Of a DNA stretch of 64,000 nucleotides, positions 42,246-51,235 are shown piece by piece. Where the stretch lies: positions 1-64,000 of the forward strand of contig JAAEPF010000024.1 in NCBI GenBank assembly GCA_024222295.1, written 5' to 3'. Each line of letters begins with the position of its first letter. The first letter of the stretch is position 1. The translations under genes and the position numbers were made by a program. The notes beneath the pieces are model-generated. The model worked only from the letters and a program-made list of their open reading frames with translations. It had not been told where the DNA came from and ran no database searches. This DNA is from Actinomycetes bacterium. Its GTDB lineage: Bacteria > Actinomycetota > Acidimicrobiia > Acidimicrobiales > Microtrichaceae.

Positions 42246-43085
42246 CTACCAGAGCTGGTCGGTGTAGGTGTCGGTGCCGGGGACCGTGGGGATGAACGGC
42301 GCCGCGAGGCGCACCGTGGCGAGGCCTGACTCCTCGATGCGATCGACCACCTCGGCGATCGTGTCCCAGTCCGCGGCCGGATCGAAGCTGCCGCCGGGCT
42401 GTGCGCCACAGAACAGCAGCTGCAGGCTTCGCTGACGGGTGCCCGGCCCGGTGCCGAGTTCCATCGGTGCGCTGCCTTCGGAGCCCTTCGGGATGATCGG
42501 TCGCCAGTCGAGCACCAGATCCACCGGCCCGTCGTCGCCGAACAGCGTGGGTGACACGACCTCGTCGAACCACTCGGCGTACTGCTCGTGGCGCACGTCG
42601 TTCTCGCGGTCCAGGTGAATCGACACGAGCCCGGCGTAGGGATGGTCGAGAGCCATGTGGGAGGGCACGTCGGAGGTTCCCCGGTGCTCGCCCACATGGA
42701 AGTAGAGCGAGGTGTGGGCGTGGTGGCGCTCGTCGAAGCCACGGTCGTTGTCGTACAGCTCGAAGACCTGCTTGTTGGCCCACGCGAAGTGTTCGGCTTC
42801 GTGGCCCGCGTGGATGAAGTAGGTGGCGAGGTAGCTGCCGGCGTCGAGCGGGCGGGCCACTGCGGCCTCGTCGGGCACCCCTTCGGGGACGCGAAGGTCC
42901 TTGAGGTCACGGGTCGACACCCAGCGGCGCCCGGCGAACAGCCACGGCCCGACCATGCATCCGGAGTAGAGGTGATCCTCTTCGTACCAGCGGTTGTAGG
43001 CGGCCTCGTGGCCCTTGCTCGGGTCGACGAGGGTGAACAGCATCGCTCCCACCCGGACTGCTTCATCGCTTCCATTGGGTTCCAT
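42246..43085 (-). CDS. Uncharacterised protein, possible dimeric alpha-beta barrel
   Basis: I do not recognise this 279-residue protein with confidence. It is cytosolic, rich in His, Trp and Tyr (N-R-W-Y-E-E-D-H-L-Y-S-G near the N-terminus resembles EthD/DABB-type motifs, and W-Y-x-x-D-H is common there) and seems to contain two similar alpha/beta halves. DABB proteins bind small hydrophobic molecules or haem. A TAGGTT hexamer lies 6 nt upstream of the ATG. It is convergent with the hydrolase gene and divergent from the S1-domain gene. Confidence 0.6.
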   Translation of the reverse strand: MEPNGSDEAVRVGAMLFTLVDPSKGHEAAYNRWYEEDHLYSGCMVGPWLFAGRRWVSTRDLKDLRVPEGVPDEAAVARPLDAGSYLATYFIHAGHEAEHFAWANKQVFELYDNDRGFDERHHAHTSLYFHVGEHRGTSDVPSHMALDHPYAGLVSIHLDRENDVRHEQYAEWFDEVVSPTLFGDDGPVDLVLDWRPIIPKGSEGSAPMELGTGPGTRQRSLQLLFCGAQPGGSFDPAADWDTIAEVVDRIEESGLATVRLAAPFIPTVPGTDTYTDQLW

Positions 43086-43091
43086 GCGCTC

Positions 43092-43097
43092 AACCTA
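43092..43097 (-). promoter_or_regulatory. Putative -10 element (leaderless)
   Basis: TAGGTT on the minus strand ends 6 nt before the ATG at 43085. Confidence 0.4.
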
Positions 43098-43176
43098 GTG
43101 GTGGCCCTGAAAGTCGACCCAGCCGCTGCCATTCGCGCAGCGCTAGCGGGCAATTGCGGCGTTACCCTCGGCTGAC

Positions 43177-44256
43177 GTGAGCAAGTCGGTTCCACCTCCG
43201 CCCCCCATGCCCCCTCGTCCTCCCGGCGACGGCGGCCCCGGCCAGCCGCGCCCCGCGGGCGACCGGGCCGACCAGGAGCCAACGGTGGTCGATGTGGTCG
43301 TTGCCGACCTCGGTGACCGCGAGGTCGAGGTGCGGCTCGCCGACGGCCGCACCGGGGTCATCCCCAGGGCCGACTGGGACAGGGCACACCTGTCGGCTTC
43401 TGCCGGATCGCAGGCGCGCGCTGCGGTGCTGCACCGTGAGGATCCGCGAGGACGGGTTGCGATGTCGGCGTCGTGGGCCGCGAAGTCCGATGCATGGCAC
43501 CGCATCGAAGAGGCCCGCGACAACAAGGAAGTCCTGTCCGGCCCCGTGGCCAAGGAGGTCAAGGGCGGACTCGTGGTGGACCTCGGTGTGCGTGCGTTCC
43601 TGCCGCGCTCGCTCGTTGGTGACCACTCCGGCGAGTTGGCCGAACTCGTGGGTTCCGTGGTGCACGTCACGGTCAACGAGATCGACCGGGCAAAGGACCG
43701 TCTGGTCGTGTCCCGCCGCGATGCGCTGCGCAAGGAACGCCGCGCAGCCGAGAAGGACGAATGGGCGGCTCTCGAGGCCGGCCAGCGCCACAACGCAACG
43801 GTCGTGGCGGTGGAGGACTACGGCGCCAAGGTGCGCATCGGCCAGCTGCGCGGCCTGGTGCACCGCAGCGAGCTGAGCTGGTCGTGGTTCGACCATCCGA
43901 GCGACGTCGTGGACGTCGGTGCCGAGGTCGAGGTGGTGGTGCTGGACGTGAGTCGGTCGAAGCGTCGCCTGGGCCTGTCGTTGCGGGGTGTGTCACCGAA
44001 TCCGCTCGAGGCGGTCGAAGTGGGCGCCGTCTGCGACGCGGTCGTGCAGCGGGTTGTCGACTACGGCGCGTTCGCGAGGATCGAGCCGACCGGGGCCGAG
44101 GGGCTCGTACACGTGTCGGAGCTGTCCGAGATCCCCGGACAGCGAGCAGACCAGCTGGTGGTACCGGGTGAGCCACTGAGGGTGAAGGTGCTGTCGGTCG
44201 ACGCCGAACGCAACCGCCTCAGCCTCTCCGCCCTGCAGGCGAACCTGCTCGACTGA
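43177..44256 (+). CDS. Multi-S1-domain RNA-binding protein
   Basis: This 359-residue protein has a Pro-rich N-terminus (to about 30) and then four S1/OB-fold repeats (about 36-90, divergent; 112-180; 197-265; 283-357). The later repeats have typical V-x-D-Y-G-A-F/K and G-L-V-H-x-S-E-L motifs. It resembles ribosomal protein S1 but is shorter and unlikely to be the main S1; an auxiliary translation or RNA-decay factor is more likely. The GTG at 43177 follows TACCCT by 8 nt, with no ribosome site. Confidence 0.85.
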   Translation: MSKSVPPPPPMPPRPPGDGGPGQPRPAGDRADQEPTVVDVVVADLGDREVEVRLADGRTGVIPRADWDRAHLSASAGSQARAAVLHREDPRGRVAMSASWAAKSDAWHRIEEARDNKEVLSGPVAKEVKGGLVVDLGVRAFLPRSLVGDHSGELAELVGSVVHVTVNEIDRAKDRLVVSRRDALRKERRAAEKDEWAALEAGQRHNATVVAVEDYGAKVRIGQLRGLVHRSELSWSWFDHPSDVVDVGAEVEVVVLDVSRSKRRLGLSLRGVSPNPLEAVEVGAVCDAVVQRVVDYGAFARIEPTGAEGLVHVSELSEIPGQRADQLVVPGEPLRVKVLSVDAERNRLSLSALQANLLD

Positions 44257-44304
44257 CCCGGTATCGATCCGAGTGGGGTGGCCGGGGTGGGGTCGTGCGG
44301 CTTC

Positions 44305-44310
44305 TAAGCT
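44305..44310 (+). promoter_or_regulatory. Putative -10 element (leaderless helicase)
   Basis: TAAGCT ends 9 nt before the GTG at 44320. Confidence 0.4.
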
Positions 44311-44319
44311 GACGCCGCT

Positions 44320-46053
44320 GTGTCCAGGCCGAAGAGGAAATCCACCGAAGAGAGCGCAGGTGACCGGGTTTCCCAGGCGGTGAGCCGTCCCACGAGGATC
44401 AGGCTGCGGCCGTGGCAATCCGACGCCTTGGGCAAGCTCGATGCGGCCGACGGCCCTGATTTCCTGGCCGTGGCGACACCGGGAGCGGGCAAGACCACCT
44501 TCGCCCTGGCCGCGATCGTGCAGCACCTGGGCGACCATCCGGGCAGGCGGGTCGTGGTGGTTGCTCCCACCCAGCACCTGAAGTCCCAGTGGGCCAAGGC
44601 CGCGGCGGTGTTCGGTCTCCACCTCGACCACCTCTGGACCCCGGCCGACAGCGCCCTGCCCGATGACATGCACGGCATTGTCACCACCTACCAGCAGGTG
44701 GCTCAGTCGAGTGCACAGCTGGCAGCGGTGTCCCGCGACTCATTCGTGGTGCTCGACGAGGTGCATCACGCGGGCGACGAGCGCAGCTGGGGCGTCGCGC
44801 TCTTGGAGGCCTTCGACGGGGCGGCTCAGCGGCTCTCGTTGTCGGGCACGCCGTTTCGGTCCGACGACGCCGAGATCCCCTTCGTCGACTACCACCTCGA
44901 CGAGGCACGCCCCGACGTGGAGTATGGCTACGGCGACGCGCTCGCAGACCGCGGCGTGGTGCGCCCGGTGTACTTCCCCCGCACCGGCGGGTTCATGGAA
45001 TGGGTGGCATCAGACGGCGAAGTGGTCGCCGCGACCTTCGAGGACGAGCTCAGCCGCGAGAAGTCCAATCAGCGACTGCGCACGGCGCTGTCGCTGGAAG
45101 GTGACTGGCTGCCCACGGTGCTGGGCGAGGCCGACGCGAAGCTCACCGACATCCGCCGCGACCACACCGATGCCGGCGGGCTGGTGATTGCCACCGACGT
45201 GGACCACGCCCGGGCGATCGCCGACCTGCTCGGAAGGCACAACCCGGGCCAGGTCACGCTCGCCACGTCAGATGACCCGTCGGCCTCGAAGCACATCGCC
45301 CGCTTCGCCGAGAGCGACGAACGCTGGATCGTGGCGGTGCGGATGGTTTCCGAGGGTGTCGACATCCCCCGGCTGCGCCTGGCGGTGTTCGCCACCACCA
45401 CCACGACCGAGTTGTTCTTTCGCCAGGCCGTCGGCCGGGTGGTGCGTTGGGTTCGCGGGGCCGGCCGCCAGAAGGCCTACGTGTTCCTTCCCGACGACCC
45501 ACGCCTGACCCGCCACGCCACGTCCATCGCGGAGTCGCGCCGCCACAGCCTGAGGCGTCGTGCCGAGCGCGAAGTGGTGCGCGCCGAGGGATCGGAGCCG
45601 ATGGATGAGGGCGACGAGGAACAGTTGTCGATGTTCTCGGTGATCGGCTCGGTGGCCATGGACTCCGAGACGACGGGCGGGGAGGGCGTGTTCGGCCGCG
45701 ACCCCGACGACCCCAATGACGATGCCGCGCAGGATCCGGCGGTCGACCGCGAACCAGCGGGGGTGGAGCTGTTGTTTCACCCGCCCCCGTTGCCGTCGGG
45801 CCGGGCCGCGAAGTCGGCCGGTGCGGCGGACGACCCTGCCAGCGGCCACACGACCTTGCGGGAGCGCAAGGCGGCCATGCGAAAGGCCAACGCGGATCTG
45901 GCGGTCGAACTGGTGCACGCCACCGGTTGGGGTCACGCCCAGGTGAACCGGGAGCTCAATCGGCTCGCAGGCATCGACCAGATCGGCGCGGCCACAGTCG
46001 CACAGCTCGAGTCGCGCCACGCCGCAGGCCGCCGCTGGCTGCGCAACGGCTGA
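44320..46053 (+). CDS. Superfamily 2 DEAD/DEAH-box helicase
   Basis: This 577-residue SF2 helicase has Walker A T-P-G-A-G-K-T-T, motif II D-E-V-H-H, motif III S-G-T-P-F-R, and motifs V-VI in V-S-E-G-V-D-I-P and Q-A-V-G-R-V-V-R. It resembles type III restriction/UvrB-type translocases. A C-terminal tail of about 150 residues is acidic then basic and lacks a known domain. No nuclease or methyltransferase is nearby, so a DNA-repair or RNA-remodelling role is inferred. It converges on hrpB, with 7 bp between stops. Confidence 0.88.
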   Translation: MSRPKRKSTEESAGDRVSQAVSRPTRIRLRPWQSDALGKLDAADGPDFLAVATPGAGKTTFALAAIVQHLGDHPGRRVVVVAPTQHLKSQWAKAAAVFGLHLDHLWTPADSALPDDMHGIVTTYQQVAQSSAQLAAVSRDSFVVLDEVHHAGDERSWGVALLEAFDGAAQRLSLSGTPFRSDDAEIPFVDYHLDEARPDVEYGYGDALADRGVVRPVYFPRTGGFMEWVASDGEVVAATFEDELSREKSNQRLRTALSLEGDWLPTVLGEADAKLTDIRRDHTDAGGLVIATDVDHARAIADLLGRHNPGQVTLATSDDPSASKHIARFAESDERWIVAVRMVSEGVDIPRLRLAVFATTTTTELFFRQAVGRVVRWVRGAGRQKAYVFLPDDPRLTRHATSIAESRRHSLRRRAEREVVRAEGSEPMDEGDEEQLSMFSVIGSVAMDSETTGGEGVFGRDPDDPNDDAAQDPAVDREPAGVELLFHPPPLPSGRAAKSAGAADDPASGHTTLRERKAAMRKANADLAVELVHATGWGHAQVNRELNRLAGIDQIGAATVAQLESRHAAGRRWLRNG

Positions 46054-46060
46054 GCACACC

Positions 46061-48604
46061 TCAGCGGGATTGCGTCGGCTCCCATGGGCGTTCGGGCCAG
46101 TTGTGCTTCGGGTACCGCCCGCGCATCTCGGCCCGTACCTGGCCGTAGCTGCCTCGCCAGAAGCCAGGCAGGTCCCGCGTGCGCTGCAGTGGTCGGCGCG
46201 CCGGCGAGAGGAGTTCGACGGTGATTGGCGTCCGTTTGGTGCCGACGACGGGATGCTCGTCGACTCCGATCAGGTCCTGCAGCCGGCAGGTGAGCAGCGC
46301 CGACGCCGGGTCGGAGTCGACGGCACCGTAGGAAAGCCGAATCCGCCTTCCCCCCGGCCCCTCGAAATGGGTCGGGGCCTCGGCGTCCAGTGCGGCCCGG
46401 TCCTCCCAACTGAGCTCGGCGGTCAGCGCGGCGGCAATGGAGTCGGGGGAGGGCTGGAACGTGGCATCGCCCGCAGCGGCGGTCAGCGCCGGGACCCAAT
46501 GGGGTGCCGTGGCCGCGAGGCTTCCCCGGGAGAGGTCCGGCCAGCCGGTCCCGGCGTCCGACGGGCGGGGCACACCGGTGGCGGCGAGGAATGCGAGCCG
46601 GTTGCGAAGGCCTTCGGTCCCGGCCCAGCCCGCGAGGGCGGAAGGTCCCGATTCGGCGATCACGGCCGTCACGGCCTCGGTGAGTTCGTCGTGTGACGCA
46701 CCGCGTGTGCGTGCGGTGTCGATCGTGACTGCGCCGAGTCGCCTGGTGACGGTGCGGGACACGGCCCCCGTGGCCGCATCCCAGGCGGTGGTTACCGTCT
46801 CGTCGGTGAGCCCGGCTTCTTCGGCGTCGGCAATCAGCCGGTGGACGTCGTGCTCGTGCAGTGCGGCACCGAGGTGCACCCTGCCGGGTCGCCCCGACCC
46901 GGCCCGCGAGTCGACCTCGACCACCACGATCCACTCGCTGCTGTGGAGTCCGGGCGAGCCTGTGGGCAGTTCCACCTCGCCGCCGCTGCGCATGTGGAAC
47001 ACGCCGTCGCGGTCAGCCCGCCTTCGGGCGACGCGGTCCGCGTATCCGTGGAGCACCATCGACCCGACCGCCCGGTCGAGGTCGGCACCTCCGACGCCGC
47101 TGCCATGGGAGGCCCGGTCGAGTCCCAGTCGCCTGCGCCACTGTCGCTCCGAGGCCCTGGCCGAACCGCCGAGGGACCCGGCCCGCAGCGCGTGGACCGC
47201 ATCGGCCACGTCTCGGTGGCCGGCTCCTTCCGACTCGATCACGGATGCCACCTGTGCTGCCAGGTCGGGCTCCCCGGTGTCCTGTCCGGCCGCGACGATC
47301 GCGCCGAGGCGCGGATGGAACCCGATCTGCGCGAGCCGCCGACCGGTGCGCGTGAGCCTGTGTGCGTGCGTGGCGCCCAGGTCGCGCAGCAGTTCGCCTG
47401 CCCGCTGCACCGAGGCGGCGGGCGGATCGTCCAGCCATCGGAGGTCCGCGGGGTCTTCCACGCCCCAGTCGAGAACCTGCAGCAGCATCGGCGCGAGGTC
47501 GGCGACGGTCACTTCCGGCGGGTCCGACCTGCGGCGGGTCTCCTCTTCCGATGCAGCCCAGAGTCGGTAGCAGACCCCGGGCGCCTCACGGCCTGCCCGG
47601 CCGCGGCGCTGGTCCGCGCCGTCCAGTGACACGGCCCTGGTGACAAGCCCCGGCAGCCCTGTGCGTGGGTCGACCTCCGACGAGCGGCGCTTGCCGGAGT
47701 CCACCACGATCCGCACCCCCGGTACGGTCAGCGAGGTCTCCGCGACTGCGGTCGAGAGTACGACCCGCCGCTTGCGGCCCGACCTCGGAGCAGGGGCCAG
47801 TATCTCGTCGGTCTCCTCCGGTCGAAGTGAGCCATGGAGTTCATGCACCTCCACGCCACCACCGCTGCGGCGTCCAAGCTCGCGTGCGGTGGCGACGATC
47901 TCACCACGCCCCGGCAGGAACGCGAGCACGTCACCGGCGTGGTCCGCGAGTGCTTCGGTGACCACACCCGCCACCCGGCGGGGGAGCGGGTCGTGCGCCG
48001 AGCCGGGTCGGTGGATGGTCTGTACGGGATGGATGGCGGACTCCACCTCGACCACCGGCGCCGCGGGCCCTTCGCCGCCCATCACGGAGGCGACCGTCGA
48101 CGCCTGCAACGTTGCAGACATCACGAGCAGCTGTAGGTCCGGCCTCAGCGCTGAACGCACGTCCAGTAGCAGGGCGAGCAGCAGGTCGAGGTCGACCGAC
48201 CGTTCGTGGAACTCGTCGAGTATCACCCTGCCGACACCTTCCAGCGAGGGGTCCGACTGGAGTCGCCGCAGCAACAGACCCGGGGTGACGGCTTCCACGA
48301 CTGTGTCGCGACCTGCCCTGCGGTCGTTGCGCACCGAGTACCCGAAGCGGCCCCCCACCGCGCCTCCGTGCCTGTGCGCCATCCGCGCCGCCGCGGCGCG
48401 GGCGGCCATGCGGCGCGGGACCACCAGGACCACCCGTGCCGAGGGGTCGGCATCCAGCGCCGGCGGCAGCTCGGTGGTCTTGCCGGTGCCAGGCGGCGCC
48501 ACGAGCACGGCAGTGCCCTGCTCCTCGAGCGCCGACGCCACACGCGCCACGGCAGCGAGAACGGGAAAGCCGTCCTCTTGCGCTGCACCCGTGGAGTCGA
48601 CCAT
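46061..48604 (-). CDS. hrpB: ATP-dependent helicase HrpB
   Basis: This 847-residue DEAH-box helicase has P-P-G-T-G-K-T-T (about 37-44), D-E-F-H-E-R-S (130-136), S-A-T (motif III) and a long C-terminal HrpB-type region with the helicase-associated domain and a basic end. The length and order match HrpB, a non-essential RNA helicase homologue. A TAGGGT hexamer ends 6 nt before the ATG at 48604, indicating a leaderless message. Confidence 0.93.
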   Translation of the reverse strand: MVDSTGAAQEDGFPVLAAVARVASALEEQGTAVLVAPPGTGKTTELPPALDADPSARVVLVVPRRMAARAAAARMAHRHGGAVGGRFGYSVRNDRRAGRDTVVEAVTPGLLLRRLQSDPSLEGVGRVILDEFHERSVDLDLLLALLLDVRSALRPDLQLLVMSATLQASTVASVMGGEGPAAPVVEVESAIHPVQTIHRPGSAHDPLPRRVAGVVTEALADHAGDVLAFLPGRGEIVATARELGRRSGGGVEVHELHGSLRPEETDEILAPAPRSGRKRRVVLSTAVAETSLTVPGVRIVVDSGKRRSSEVDPRTGLPGLVTRAVSLDGADQRRGRAGREAPGVCYRLWAASEEETRRRSDPPEVTVADLAPMLLQVLDWGVEDPADLRWLDDPPAASVQRAGELLRDLGATHAHRLTRTGRRLAQIGFHPRLGAIVAAGQDTGEPDLAAQVASVIESEGAGHRDVADAVHALRAGSLGGSARASERQWRRRLGLDRASHGSGVGGADLDRAVGSMVLHGYADRVARRRADRDGVFHMRSGGEVELPTGSPGLHSSEWIVVVEVDSRAGSGRPGRVHLGAALHEHDVHRLIADAEEAGLTDETVTTAWDAATGAVSRTVTRRLGAVTIDTARTRGASHDELTEAVTAVIAESGPSALAGWAGTEGLRNRLAFLAATGVPRPSDAGTGWPDLSRGSLAATAPHWVPALTAAAGDATFQPSPDSIAAALTAELSWEDRAALDAEAPTHFEGPGGRRIRLSYGAVDSDPASALLTCRLQDLIGVDEHPVVGTKRTPITVELLSPARRPLQRTRDLPGFWRGSYGQVRAEMRGRYPKHNWPERPWEPTQSR

Positions 48605-48610
48605 CGAGTC

Positions 48611-48616
48611 ACCCTA
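48611..48616 (-). promoter_or_regulatory. Putative -10 element (leaderless hrpB)
   Basis: TAGGGT on the minus strand ends 6 nt before the hrpB ATG. The divergent gene start at 48655 has its own hexamer in the same 50-bp gap. Confidence 0.4.
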
Positions 48617-48641
48617 TTGCGGGCGCCTCGGCCCGCTTCGC

Positions 48642-48647
48642 TAGCCT
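48642..48647 (+). promoter_or_regulatory. Putative -10 element (leaderless)
   Basis: TAGCCT ends 7 nt before the ATG at 48655. Confidence 0.4.
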
Positions 48648-48654
48648 CCGCCCA

Positions 48655-49722
48655 ATGGGAGTCGTACCCGGCGAGGGTGCCGAGGAGACCACTGCCGACG
48701 AGGCGGATCCGGTCGACGGACAGTCCGGGCCGGTCGTCGCCTGGAGCGAGCCGACCCCCACCTATGCGAGGCCGTGGTTCGTGGCGGCGGTGGTCGCCGG
48801 TTGTGTCGCCGCGGGTTTCGTCATCTGGCTGATCGGCAACAGCGGCAACGTCAACCTTGGATCCGATGACGGCGAACTGGTGCAGCTGCCAACCCCGGGC
48901 GTCGGCGCCGGTGAGACGCCGGAGCCGGGTCGCCGCGAGGACTGCCCCGAGCCCGGCGCAGCGGTGGAGTACGAGGCGGCGGAACTGGTCCAGCTGTTCG
49001 GAGCGTCTGCGACGGGTGGTGGCTTCGGGGACCTTGCTGCCTCGCAGGCCGTTCTCGACCTGCTCGAGGAGCGGGCCCCCTCGCCGACGGTGACCCGCAT
49101 GACGCGGATCGGTGGCTGGTTCGGTGAGAACGGCCAGTGGTCGACCTGTGTGTTGTCGAGCTGGATCGGCACCAACGGTCCGATGCAGAGCATCGACATC
49201 GTCACCGCCAGTGTCGTTTCCGGCTCCGATCGCAGCGATGCCGGCGACGACGAGGACGACGAGGACCTTCCGGACCGCTGGGAGGTCACCGGCTGGCTGC
49301 GCGGGGTGCCCGAGTCGCCTCCCCCCACGCGGGCGGTCTCCATTGCGTTCTTCAACTCCAAGCGTGCCTGCAGGGGCCCGGACCGATCTGCTTCGGTGCC
49401 GGTCGAGGACGGTGACCAGTCGTTCCGGTTGTTGCAGGCTCTCGAGGAACTCGGTTCGGGCACGCCCGGTCGTGCCAACTCGGCCACCACGAAGGTGCCC
49501 GCAGACATGCAGGTGATCGAGGCAGCGGTGGTCGATGGCCGCGCCCGCGTGGTGCTGACGCCTACTTCTGACGAGCTGTCGAAGTGTGACGGCACCGCGT
49601 CATGGGGCCAGGTGCATGACACGGCAGCCGCGATTGCGGCAGAAGCCCTGCCCGAAGGGGCGGACGAGCCCGAGGTCGAGATCGTCATCGACGGCGCCGA
49701 CGTGGACACGTTGCGCCGCTAG
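48655..49722 (+). CDS. Single-pass membrane protein with GerMN-like domain
   Basis: This 355-residue protein has a cytosolic acidic N-terminus, one transmembrane helix (about 43-62), a Pro/Glu linker and an extracytoplasmic domain. The final 110 residues (V-V-D-G-R-A-R-V-V-L-T-P-T-S-D-E-L, ending E-V-E-I-V-I-D-G) look like a GerMN-type domain found in spore-germination and lipoprotein LpqB-like proteins. The function is unknown. ATG 48655 is chosen for its -10 spacing; the frame runs on upstream into hrpB. Eight bp separate it from the AarF gene, so the two are an operon. Confidence 0.72.
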   Translation: MGVVPGEGAEETTADEADPVDGQSGPVVAWSEPTPTYARPWFVAAVVAGCVAAGFVIWLIGNSGNVNLGSDDGELVQLPTPGVGAGETPEPGRREDCPEPGAAVEYEAAELVQLFGASATGGGFGDLAASQAVLDLLEERAPSPTVTRMTRIGGWFGENGQWSTCVLSSWIGTNGPMQSIDIVTASVVSGSDRSDAGDDEDDEDLPDRWEVTGWLRGVPESPPPTRAVSIAFFNSKRACRGPDRSASVPVEDGDQSFRLLQALEELGSGTPGRANSATTKVPADMQVIEAAVVDGRARVVLTPTSDELSKCDGTASWGQVHDTAAAIAAEALPEGADEPEVEIVIDGADVDTLRR

Positions 49723-49730
49723 GGGGAGCC

Positions 49731-51224
49731 ATGGAACCGACGGCAGAACAGACCGACGCGGTGGCGGGGATCGCCGATGCCGTGTGGAACACGCCGCGGG
49801 TGCATCCACTCGAGTTGCCCGAGGTCTCCCGGCGCGACCTCGCCCGGCGTGCCCGCCAGATCGCGCTGGTCACCACCAGGCACTTCACCCCGCTGGCGTT
49901 GCGTTCCGCCCTCACCCGGCGGATAGCTCCCGACGCCTACGCCAAGCCATTGCGGCGCACCTTCGAGGAGTTGGGCGCCACGTTCATGAAGTTCGGCCAG
50001 TTGGTCGGCTCGTCGCCGGGCGTGTTCGGCGACGATGTCGCAGCAGAGTTCCGCTCCTGCCTCGACACCGGCCCGGCCGTGCCGTTCGAAGAGGTGCGCA
50101 GGTCGGTCGAGTACGACCTGGGAATGTCGCTCGAGGAGGCGTTCTGGAGCTTCTCGGAAACGCCGATCGGTACGGCTTCGATCTCGGTGGTGCACAAGGC
50201 CACTACAGTCGACGGCCGCCGCGTGGCGGTCAAGGTCCTTCGGCCGGGCATCGAGCACCAGGTGGCGACTGACCTCGACCTGTTCCAGCCGCTGCTCGAG
50301 CTCGTGGCCAAGCAGACCGGTGAGTACGCAGCCGGGCAATTCCTCGCGCTGTTCCAGGGTTTCCGCGAGCAGATCGGCGAGGAGCTCGACCTGCGCAACG
50401 AGGCGCGCGCGATGGTGCACAACCGCCAGCTGCTCGACGAGGTGTCGTTGCCCCGGGTGACGGTTCCCGAGGTGATCGCAGAGCTGTGCGGGCCGAGGGT
50501 CATCACGATGGAGTTCTTCGACGGCGTGCCGGTCGACGACCTCACCACGGTCGCCCGCTACGGGTACGATCCGGCGCCCGTGGTGCAGGAGGTGATGAAG
50601 GGCTTCCTGCTGACGGCGATCCGTTGGGGCACGTTCCATGGCGACGTGCACGCGGGGAACCTGCTGTTGCTGCCCGACGGCAGGGTCGGCGTGATCGACT
50701 GGGGGATCGTCGGCCGCCTCGATCCCGACACGCACCTGTTCTTCCGCAGGCTGATCGAGGCCGCCCTCGGAGACGAGTCGGCGTGGCCGGCGCTGGCCCG
50801 CCATACCCGCAAGGTCTACGGCCCGGTGCTCGAACAGCAGCTCGGCATGGACGACGACCAACTCGAGGCCTTCATGCGCGCCACGCTCGGGCCGGTGCTC
50901 ACCCAGCCGTTCGGTCAGGTTTCACTGGCAGACCTGCTCAACGCGCCGCAGCAGAAGGTGGCCGAGGCCAAGGGCCTCGAGGCCGAGCGCCTGGGTCTGC
51001 GGGCGATCTACCGGCGGTTCCGCGAGCAGCGGCGGGTCCGCGCCGCCGCCGAGGCGCATGGCGTCTACGACTCGGACTTCGACCGGGGAATCTTCCTGCT
51101 GTCCAAGCAGCTCATGTATTTCGAGCGCTACGGCCGCATCTTCCTGGCCGATGTGGGCATCTTCGAGGACGAGCAGTTCTTCCGTGCCGCTCTCGAGGCC
51201 CCCACCACGGCGGCGGGTGGCTGA
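49731..51224 (+). CDS. ABC1/AarF/UbiB-family atypical kinase
   Basis: This 497-residue protein has the UbiB-type K-F-G-Q motif (M-K-F-G-Q-L-V-G-S), an invariant Lys in V-A-V-K-V-L-R-P-G, and the catalytic segment H-G-D-V-H-A-G-N-L-L with V-I-D-W-G-I for the metal. Family members act in quinone or isoprenoid lipid handling and bind ATP with a Gly-to-Ala style atypical loop. Actinobacteria without ubiquinone keep such proteins for menaquinone or lipid homeostasis. GGGGGAG precedes the ATG at 49731. Confidence 0.92.
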   Translation: MEPTAEQTDAVAGIADAVWNTPRVHPLELPEVSRRDLARRARQIALVTTRHFTPLALRSALTRRIAPDAYAKPLRRTFEELGATFMKFGQLVGSSPGVFGDDVAAEFRSCLDTGPAVPFEEVRRSVEYDLGMSLEEAFWSFSETPIGTASISVVHKATTVDGRRVAVKVLRPGIEHQVATDLDLFQPLLELVAKQTGEYAAGQFLALFQGFREQIGEELDLRNEARAMVHNRQLLDEVSLPRVTVPEVIAELCGPRVITMEFFDGVPVDDLTTVARYGYDPAPVVQEVMKGFLLTAIRWGTFHGDVHAGNLLLLPDGRVGVIDWGIVGRLDPDTHLFFRRLIEAALGDESAWPALARHTRKVYGPVLEQQLGMDDDQLEAFMRATLGPVLTQPFGQVSLADLLNAPQQKVAEAKGLEAERLGLRAIYRRFREQRRVRAAAEAHGVYDSDFDRGIFLLSKQLMYFERYGRIFLADVGIFEDEQFFRAALEAPTTAAGG

Positions 51225-51235
51225 GGCGATCCGGC